NCBI GenBank assembly: GCA_963457665.1
Contig: OY735225.1
Coordinates: forward strand, 1,466,501-1,530,500
From: Thysanoteuthis rhombus
Taxonomy: Eukaryota; Mollusca; Cephalopoda; Oegopsida; Thysanoteuthidae
Direction of reading: 5' to 3'
Length of the DNA: 64,000 bases
Shown in pieces: positions 61,685 through 64,000 of the stretch (position 1 is the first letter of the stretch; each line of letters starts with the position of its first letter). The notes under the pieces were generated by a model that worked only from the letters and a program-made list of their open reading frames with translations, was not told the origin of the DNA and did not search any database. The translations under genes were made by a program, and so were the position numbers.

Positions 61685-62576
61685 ATACAAAAGTTGCAGT
61701 AATCATCTTCAGTTGGAATATAAATAGGAGTGGTGTTTGACCATGCAGCAGCTAGGCTTATATATTGTTATTTTTTGTATATCATCATTATGGATCACTT
61801 TCCTCTGCTAATTTAGATAAGAGAATAAAAACAGACCCTTCTCTTTGGTCAGTGACTCAATCAATTTAGACCTGGATTGTTTTGTGTGATGTTATATCAA
61901 TGATATCTCATGAGTCACCTTGAGACAATTATTGAGTTCACTGCCTGGTACTGTACAATAGTTGGGTCCAACAATTAAGACAAAAAAGTTATTCTCTTTG
62001 AATTTTTTATGTATGTCTGGCCTCGAAAATTCAAGGAGAACAACTTTTTTGTTCTTAATGTTAGACCCTCCTATTGTATGAGTACTCACTGCTTTCATCA
62101 TCGTACATGAATTGTCTTGAACTATTATCCAATTCACTGCCAAGACAAAGAAATCTCCCATGACATGTCTGGTCAGCTGTTTCTAAGTGGTCAAAAGGGG
62201 CAGAAAACTGATAACATTAAGAAAATGAATGGTAAGTAATGGTAAATAATGTGCAGTGAATTGAGAAAAATTTTGTTAAAAGTCTTGTTTGCATTCCTTG
62301 ACTTTCTTGTAGACATCTTGGTGAATATGCTGAAAAAAGAGAAGAGCAAAAATTCTTCCCTCCTTTCTGGTCAGGGATATCAGCAGGGCATGTGGAATCC
62401 AGGGGATTCCATCGAACAACTGACCATTAGTAATTCGAGCCAGGGATCAACTGGCAAAAGTCTTGACTGTGGATCAGCTGGGGAACAGAGAAAGGGGATT
62501 CGGGGAGTTGATGCCTGGATGCAGAAAAACAATGTCAACCACAAGGTTACAGAGAAGAAGACTAAAAAACTGATTT
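37898..62576 (+). CDS. KIF6: KIF6 kinesin-9 family motor, 5' part (14 exons, about 572 residues; continues past the window)
   Basis: Fourteen exons joined in consistent phase give [20 protein letters not shown], then a complete kinesin motor domain. P-loop GQTGSGKT is at 95-102, switch I NQASTRSH at 215-222, switch II DLAGSE at 248-253, followed by [11 protein letters not shown] and [10 protein letters not shown]. After the motor come coiled-coil-like stretches and the KIF6-specific VGADMRK-type and [10 protein letters not shown] motifs, all shared with vertebrate KIF6. KIF6 is an N-terminal microtubule motor linked to motile cilia. The start ATG has A at -3 and G at +4, and [11 protein letters not shown] is the vertebrate N-terminus. 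The remaining stalk and tail are right of 64000. Identified from memory of the family; high certainty. Confidence 0.95.
38444..39369. mobile_element. Candidate 926-bp non-autonomous DNA element with 26-bp TIRs
   Basis: AGGTGATTGTTACTTTTTCT (38444) and, reversed, GGCGATTGTTACCTTTTCCG (ending 39369) form inverted termini continuing into TGTTA/TGTTA, with about three mismatches. A second internal palindrome pairs TGTTTGGATGGGGTACGCAA (near 38562) with the reverse of TTGCGAACCTCATCCAAACA (near 38660). No transposase frame. In KIF6 intron 1. Confidence 0.55.
39430..39696 (+). other. Open stretch of unknown origin
   Basis: An 88-codon open stretch in KIF6 intron 1 with codon-like composition ([20 protein letters not shown]). 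No family recognised and no splice support. It may be a transposon relic, as a piggyBac-like MITE follows at once. Confidence 0.2.
39743..39972. mobile_element. piggyBac-type MITE (230 bp, TTAA target duplication)
   Basis: TTAA (39743-39746) is followed by CTCATTCAGGCCTGGA. The right end is TCCTGGCCTGAATGAG followed by TTAA (39969-39972). The 16-bp inverted termini have one mismatch and the flanking TTAA is the piggyBac signature. No coding capacity. In KIF6 intron 1. Confidence 0.85.
39973..41100. other. KIF6 intron 1, part: nothing firmly recognised
   Basis: AT-rich. Around 40880-40980 GAATATATGTATGTCTGTAT is followed by AAGCTGAAATTTATCATAGG. This resembles a dispersed invertebrate repeat style I cannot name. 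No gene. Confidence 0.4.
41110..42945 (-). mobile_element. LTR-like fossil, copy B with possible adjoining internal sequence
   Basis: On the minus strand an LTR-like unit starts TGTAGTGTCCCTA (42945) and ends GTGTCACA (41868), about 1.08 kb, framed by TG and CA. It contains an internal partial duplication of the AGTGTCATCTGTCAAATCCT block. Sequence from 41867 down to about 41110 has similar composition and may be adjoining internal sequence. Family not determined; it looks old and incomplete. Copy A at 8100-8744 shares the LTR-like part. In KIF6 intron 1. Confidence 0.5.
43200..43222. repeat. (CA)n microsatellite
   Basis: ACACATACACACACACACAC tract in KIF6 intron 1. Confidence 0.9.
43502..43611 (+). 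CDS. KIF6: KIF6 coding exon 2 (residues 21-56)
   Basis: Acceptor TATTTTCAG, donor TTTCA|gtaagt, leaving phase 2. Encodes [20 protein letters not shown], closely matching human LPRDLADGFVNNKRESYKF. Confidence 0.95.
43940..44090 (-). mobile_element. tRNA-derived SINE head, minus strand
   Basis: Reversed, GGCTATCATGTTTGCCTAAC is tRNA-A-box-like and GAGTTTGATTCCTGG is B-box-like, with tRNA spacing. The element may extend left to about 43720. In KIF6 intron 2. Confidence 0.5.
44643..44717 (+). CDS. KIF6: KIF6 coding exon 3 (residues 57-81)
   Basis: Acceptor TTTTTCCAG, donor GACAA|gtaagt, leaving phase 2. Encodes [20 protein letters not shown] and PVID, aligned with human FQRIFDQDAKQEIVFENIA. Confidence 0.94.
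44718..45930. other. KIF6 intron 3, left part: nothing recognised
   Basis: AT-rich intronic sequence. The small open frame at 45352-45555 has no similarity. Confidence 0.4.
45935..46035 (-). mobile_element. tRNA-derived SINE head, minus strand
   Basis: Reversed: TTGCCCAGTTAGTAATGCAG (A-box-like) and AAGTTCAAATCTTGCC (B-box-like), spaced as in a tRNA. A third SINE head type, distinct from S1 and S2. Confidence 0.6.
46225..46650 (-). repeat. F1 repeat copy, reverse orientation, near full length
   Basis: ACTCAATAAAAACTGTCATA, CTTTTGGCAGCATACCATGT, TGGCATAAGCATTGTAAATT, a C run, and ACTTGAAAACTGAAGAAACC. It shows both family ends, in KIF6 intron 3. Confidence 0.88.
46773..46815 (+). CDS. KIF6: KIF6 coding exon 4 (residues 82-96)
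   Basis: The smallest KIF6 exon here (43 nt). Encodes [14 protein letters not shown], ending inside the P-loop so that GQ|TGSGKT is split by the next intron. Acceptor TATTTTCAG, donor CAG|gtaagt, phase 0. Confidence 0.95.
47308..47485 (+). repeat. Short interspersed repeat F4, second copy
   Basis: TTAACACATTAAATATGACA, CCATTGCAAGATAATCC, CCCTGACTCACAGATAGAAC, GTTAGCTATAGAACTGCAAT match the 19165 copy in order. It leads directly into the 25-bp minisatellite. Confidence 0.55.
47492..47680 (+). repeat. 25-bp minisatellite, about 7.5 units
   Basis: Unit TTTTGGGATAACACTTGACT plus ACATG. Units differ by one or two bases (ACTATATG, ACTACATG, ATTACATG) in neighbouring groups, suggesting stepwise local amplification. 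In KIF6 intron 4. Confidence 0.95.
47960..48400 (+). repeat. F2 repeat copy
   Basis: CTCTTGGCTTCTTCATTAGT, GCGCTAACATCCTTAATTTC, AATCTTTTTAGTTGGGTTCC, GCCATTTTGCCTGAAGAAG and CATAGGATTTGGAAG recur in order at 59980-60360. In KIF6 intron 4, ending about 200 bp before exon 5. Confidence 0.8.
48595..48699 (+). CDS. KIF6: KIF6 coding exon 5 (residues 97-131, P-loop)
   Basis: Encodes [20 protein letters not shown] and [21 protein letters not shown] binds the ATP phosphates. Acceptor TTTTCCAG. The donor AAG|gttttc is weak at positions +3 to +5 but is the only one that joins exon 6 with the vertebrate spacing. Confidence 0.93.
48765..49135 (-). mobile_element. tRNA-derived SINE S1, reverse orientation
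   Basis: The reversed tRNA head (TGACTCAGTTGGTAAGAGAG) sits near 48990-49010 and the reversed body runs 48765-48960. The part beyond the head (CAAAAGTTGCAGTAATCATC, GCAGCCAGGCTTG) is shared with 61365-61775. In KIF6 intron 5. Confidence 0.75.
49810..49919 (+). CDS. KIF6: KIF6 coding exon 6 (residues 132-167)
   Basis: Acceptor CCTTTCCAG, donor TTGCC|gtaagt, leaving phase 2. Encodes [20 protein letters not shown] and HEAAKLEDL, matching the kinesin-9 YLEIYNE strand and the KIF6-specific [11 protein letters not shown]. Confidence 0.96.
50280..50700 (+). mobile_element. CR1/Jockey-type LINE, ORF2 C-terminal fragment
   Basis: The frame 50322-50579 encodes [32 protein letters not shown], then [17 protein letters not shown] and DKFKKRMD. 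This is the familiar end of CR1-like LINE proteins (R-G-D-MIE-YKI ... NRTRGH ... F-NR-W-N-LP ... FK-LD). The 3' end is an ATCTAATCTAATCTAAC tail. 5' truncated; open for 85 codons. In KIF6 intron 6. Confidence 0.88.
50740..51020 (-). mobile_element. tRNA-derived SINE, family S2
   Basis: Plus-strand blocks GGGCTGAAGGGCTCCAACTA, CCCTGCTTTTCACCCATAGG, CACTGACTGTCCCAACCTGA and GTTTGAACTTGGTTCATC (reversed B-box) match the other S2 copies. Confidence 0.8.
51398..51527 (+). CDS. KIF6: KIF6 coding exon 7 (residues 168-211)
   Basis: Acceptor TTTTGTTTAG, donor GAG|gtgaga, phase 0. Encodes [20 protein letters not shown] and [15 protein letters not shown], close to human KIF6. The open frame extends into the intron to 51650 without similarity. 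Confidence 0.95.
51725..51860 (+). repeat. F1 repeat, 5' half fragment
   Basis: ACTAAAACTGTCACCAAAAC, GGTTTCTTCAGTTTTCAAGT, ACAGGCTGCACCAATGGGGC. It preserves the presumed 5' end, with AAACTGTCA inverted relative to the TGACAGTTT near the 3' end. Confidence 0.75.
52380..52498 (+). CDS. KIF6: KIF6 coding exon 8 (residues 212-250, switch I)
   Basis: Encodes [18 protein letters not shown] with switch I NQASTRSH (Ser-Thr-Arg as in KIF6), and ends in LHLVDLA, the start of switch II. Acceptor TTCATTGCAG, donor GCAGG|gtaaga, leaving phase 2. Confidence 0.96.
52610..52770 (+). repeat. F3 block copy in KIF6 intron 8
   Basis: GAAGTTACCTCCCTTGCTCT, AGAGAGTTCCATTTTTAAAA and ACAAGTCTAAGAGTTAAG match F3. 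Confidence 0.6.
52925..53150 (+). repeat. F1 repeat copy abutting KIF6 exon 9
   Basis: AGGTTTTTAGGGGGGTCCAA, TTCATTGATCACCCCTTTTT, TCCAATTTTTTGATTGATCA and ATTGAGTAACTAACCAGACC. Internally shortened; it stops about 15 bp before the exon 9 acceptor AG. Confidence 0.88.
53131..53165 (+). promoter_or_regulatory. F1-derived branch site and 3' splice site of KIF6 intron 8
   Basis: AACTAAC with adenosine near 53139 lies 26 nt before the AG at 53165, followed by a weak pyrimidine tract GTAATTATATTTTAG. With so weak a tract, a strong branch site may matter more here. Confidence 0.65.
53166..53253 (+). CDS. KIF6: KIF6 coding exon 9 (residues 251-280, switch II)
   Basis: Completes [18 protein letters not shown] and encodes [15 protein letters not shown], the relay helix region. 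Donor CAG|gtaagt, phase 0. The acceptor ATATTTTAG lies 25 nt after an F1 repeat end carrying AACTAAC. Confidence 0.96.
54177..54320 (+). CDS. KIF6: KIF6 coding exon 10 (residues 281-328)
   Basis: Acceptor TTTTTTTCAG, donor GAT|gtaagt, phase 0 at both ends. Encodes [20 protein letters not shown] and [19 protein letters not shown], the microtubule-binding loop and last motor strands. Confidence 0.96.
55002..55192 (+). CDS. KIF6: KIF6 coding exon 11 (residues 329-391, motor end and neck)
   Basis: Acceptor TTTTCTTGCAG. Encodes [20 protein letters not shown], the last motor helix, then a charged heptad-like stretch [20 protein letters not shown]. Donor GATGA|gtaaag, leaving phase 2. Reading through the donor would give GAG TAA, an immediate stop. 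Confidence 0.95.
55300..55770 (-). mobile_element. tRNA-derived SINE, family S2, with GC-rich body
   Basis: Reversed head: GTAACGACTCGGACAATGGA (A-box-like) and AGGATCAAACTTTGG (B-box-like). Body blocks AGGGCCCAATCTGCCCTGCT and GGATTCATGCTTTTCCCACA match S2. The GC-rich sequence 55300-55540 may be its 3' part or a separate element. In KIF6 intron 11. Confidence 0.65.
55771..56755. other. KIF6 intron 11, middle: nothing recognised
   Basis: AT-rich, no coding signal. GTGTAAATGCATTGCTAATG and GCAAATAATTTTACTATAGA (56185-56250) form a loose local repetition. Confidence 0.45.
56759..57213 (+). mobile_element. RTE-type LINE 3' end, youngest copy, open frame retained
   Basis: The 143-codon frame 56762-57193 encodes [52 protein letters not shown] and WRDELDKF. 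This is the region after the reverse transcriptase in RTE/BovB-like LINEs (usually YGAETWTLTK ... RAMERAMLG ... WAGHIAR). It ends in (GAT)n/(ATG)n, typical of RTE 3' tails. Strongly 5' truncated. In KIF6 intron 11. Confidence 0.93.
57518..57623 (+). CDS. KIF6: KIF6 coding exon 12 (residues 392-427)
   Basis: Acceptor CTTTTCCAG, donor AAG|gtaaca, phase 0. Encodes [20 protein letters not shown] and [11 protein letters not shown], aligned with human LITSFLEDQDSDSRLEVGADMRK. This post-motor block is specific to KIF6. Confidence 0.93.
57624..59265. other. KIF6 intron 12: AT-rich, no element identified
   Basis: Two similar blocks, GTTTCAATTTGATCAAAAGT (58440) and GTCTGAATTTGATCAATGAT (58596) with AATCAAAACAAG after each, suggest a local tandem duplication of about 155 bp. 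A C run lies at 58935-58947. No gene. Confidence 0.45.
59266..59437 (+). CDS. KIF6: KIF6 coding exon 13 (residues 428-484)
   Basis: Acceptor ATCTTTCCAG. Encodes a Ser/Gln-rich spacer, then [15 protein letters not shown], matching human YRKLRDILKQRDNEI. The donor ATCA|gtatcc is weak at +5/+6 but the phase-1 join gives [13 protein letters not shown] as in human. An F1 repeat begins a few tens of bases after this donor. Confidence 0.92.
59458..59915 (+). repeat. F1 repeat copy immediately after the KIF6 exon 13 donor, near full length
   Basis: GGTTTCTTCAGTTTTCAAGT, ATTGGCCACACCAATGGAGA, TAGGTTTTTAGCTGGAGGTT, AACTTATTCATTGATCACCC, CACATGACAGTTTCTACTGA. It is the most complete copy and a good template for the family. 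It starts about 20-50 bp downstream of the donor. Confidence 0.9.
59980..60360 (+). repeat. F2 repeat copy
   Basis: CCTCTTTTCTTAGTCTGGAG, AAGCTAACCTCCATAATTTT, AATCTTTTTAGTTGGTTTTT, GCTTTGCCTGAAGAAAG and GCATAGGATTCAGGG match the copy at 47960-48400 in order. Confidence 0.8.
61020..61105. repeat. Purine-rich (GAAA/AGAG)n tract
   Basis: GGAAGGGGGGAAAGAGAGAA and more of the same: a strand-asymmetric polypurine tract in KIF6 intron 13. Confidence 0.9.
61365..61775 (-). mobile_element. tRNA-derived SINE S1, reverse orientation, split by (TA)n
   Basis: Reversed head TTGGCTCAGTTGGTAAGAGT near 61566-61590. Body blocks ACAATCCTCACCAAATTCAG and AAATTAATATTTCCCTACCG lie to the left. CAAAAGTTGCAGTAATCATC lies to the right of a (TA)n run. 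Confidence 0.8.
61620..61682. repeat. (TA)n microsatellite
   Basis: About 30 uninterrupted TA units inside the S1 SINE. The related copy at 48765-49135 has only a short sequence here, so the run expanded after insertion. Confidence 0.97.
62313..62576 (+). CDS. KIF6: KIF6 coding exon 14 (residues 485-572, last exon visible)
   Basis: Acceptor TTTCTTGTAG. Encodes [15 protein letters not shown], then a Gly/Ser-rich variable stretch and [11 protein letters not shown]. Donor ATTT|gtgagt (phase 1) is the better choice; a second donor-like site lies 4 nt downstream. No later exon is recognisable before 64000. Confidence 0.88.
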
Positions 62577-62759
62577 GTGAGTATGTACACGTCCAACAAT
62601 GGATGGATGTATGCATGTGTGTGTGTGTGTCTATACTGCAATGACCAGTGTATTGAAGAGGATTATGATTTATCCAACAATATTTGATTGAAATGACAAT
62701 TCAGGAGAGCTTGACGTGTACAAATGAAATTTCTTTCTTTTTTGTCTATTTCACATTTT

Positions 62760-63023
62760 ATATATAGTCCATGTCCGATTATGGTTGGGTTTAGTGATTA
62801 ATGATTTTAATTGAATATTAAGTGAATTAAACCATGGTATTTTGGATGATGTGGTTTGAAAGTGGAGAGTTCATTTTTCAAATGTTCAATATCCCTGTCG
62901 ATGTCCATCTCCTCGGCAACACAATAAAAAAGTCAAAAGGCCGATAGATATATTGAACACCTGAAAAATGAATCACTATTATTAATCAATAAACTGACCC
63001 ACAACCAGACATGGACTGTATAC
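62760..63023. repeat. Foldback element in KIF6 intron 14
   Basis: TTCATTTTTCAAATGTTCAA (62870) pairs with the reverse of TTGAACACCTGAAAAATGAA (62953). Outside it, ATAGTCCATGTCCGATTATG (62764) pairs with the reverse of CAACCAGACATGGACTGTAT. The left arm carries about 55 bp more than the right. Confidence 0.8.
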
Positions 63024-63369
63024 AACAGACACTTTCTTGTATCTCCATCACGTTTTTCTGAAGAAGCCAGGATGAACTAGCAAAACATCAAAATATACAA
63101 AGAAATCTCAATAGTACACGACCAAGTCTTCTGAATTGTCGTTTCACTTGAATAATGACATTTATGTTTTACAAAGTCAACTTAGTCTGGCACAAGGTCA
63201 CAGTAGTAGGGGATCCAGTTAAGATCAAATTCACTTTAGTCTCTGTTTTGTTAATAGTTCACTTGAACATACATTTCTTTCCTTATCTATTTTTTTTAAG
63301 GGTATTAAAGTTTTCATACTTGTGTATTTGAACTTCAAAATTAACTTCCCATGCTGGATATACATGTAT

Positions 63370-64000
63370 ATACTAATGAGCCAAAACATTATGATCAGCA
63401 ACATGTGTTGAGAATGACAGCAGCTATCTTATAACAACTGTTCATGTCAGAGGTATATAAGCAGGTGAGCCAACCTCTGGTACTTTTTTTTGATGTGTTG
63501 AATGCAAAAAGAAAGATTCAAGTGACTTTGATAAAGGTAAAATTGTATGGCCAGAAGACAGGTCAGAACATTTCAGAAATTGCATGGCTTGTGAGGTGCT
63601 CACATCCAGTTGTGTTGAGTTCCTATCAGCATTCATTTGAGAAGAGGAATATCACCAACTGCCAACAAGGCATTTGGTAGCCAACAGAAAGGCTTTTCTG
63701 TTACAAATTGCATCTAGCTTTAATCAAGGTGAAGGAAGGAATGCATCATTACACATGGTAGACTGATCCTTGTTACTGTGGCTGCAAGTTGTAGGCCAGT
63801 CAGTATATCCATGTTAACCAATGTCCAGCACAAAAAGCATCTTCGATGGATCTGTGAATTTCAAAACTAAACCTTGTATCAATGAAGGAAGTTCTCCTGA
63901 ATAAAGTGGATGGCAAGGTATGTGTGTGTCATTATTCTGGGGAAGTGATTGCACCAGGATACACTGTTAGGAAACGATGTCATCCTCTATACATTTGTAT
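63370..64000 (+). mobile_element. Tc1/mariner DNA transposon, 5' part, runs off the window
   Basis: Starts with an end-like TAATGAGCCAAAACATTATG. It then follows the order of animal Tc1-like transposons: a helix-turn-helix region (GGTCAGAACATTTCAGAAAT, TGGCTTGTGAGGTGCTCACA), a CGATGGATCTGTGAA block and GGGGAAGTGATTGCACCAGG near the catalytic core. The reading frame is broken by stops and small indels, so this copy is dead. In KIF6 intron 14. Confidence 0.85.

Overview
The window is AT-rich animal nuclear DNA with long, repeat-packed introns. It carries two protein-coding genes in tandem, both on the + strand. I recognise them by their spliced translations, recalled from known vertebrate proteins rather than from a search. 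Dense tRNA-derived SINEs, 5'-truncated RTE-type LINE tails ending in (GAT)n, Tc1/mariner remains and a scattered block carrying GTTACCTCCCTTGAA suggest a lophotrochozoan, most likely a mollusc and perhaps a cephalopod. That placement is inference.

Gene 1 (about 2011-28263) is a NIMA-related kinase of the NEK4 type. Sixteen coding exons join in frame with GT-AG introns into a protein of about 772 residues. It has an N-terminal kinase domain with every key motif, a long Ser/Pro/Asp-rich linker, and a C-terminal helical segment that matches the end of vertebrate NEK4.

The intergenic stretch (28264-37897) has no supported gene. It holds repeats, including tRNA-derived SINEs, an RTE fragment, a copy of the main local repeat (F1), GC-rich islands and microsatellites. 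Gene 2 (37898 to beyond 64000) is the N-terminal part of a kinesin-9 family motor, KIF6. Fourteen coding exons give about 572 residues: the complete motor domain, neck and start of the coiled-coil stalk. The 3' exons lie outside the window.

In known animals NEK4 is linked to cilium stability and the DNA-damage response, and KIF6 to motile-cilium function, so two cilium-linked genes sit head to tail about 9.6 kb apart. There is no operon logic here; any joint function is speculation.

The most unusual signal is an interspersed repeat (F1, about 430 bp, at least 14 copies or pieces). Its 3' end carries TGACTAAC-type sequence, a textbook branch-point motif. In three different introns of the two genes this repeat end lies 25-32 nt before the 3' splice site, so the repeat appears to supply the branch site. 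A fourth copy begins some 20-50 nt after a KIF6 donor. Other structures include a TTAA-flanked piggyBac-type MITE, a 926-bp TIR element, two foldback elements, a 25-bp minisatellite, an LTR-like fossil pair, a CR1-like LINE tail and a Tc1/mariner element running off the right edge.
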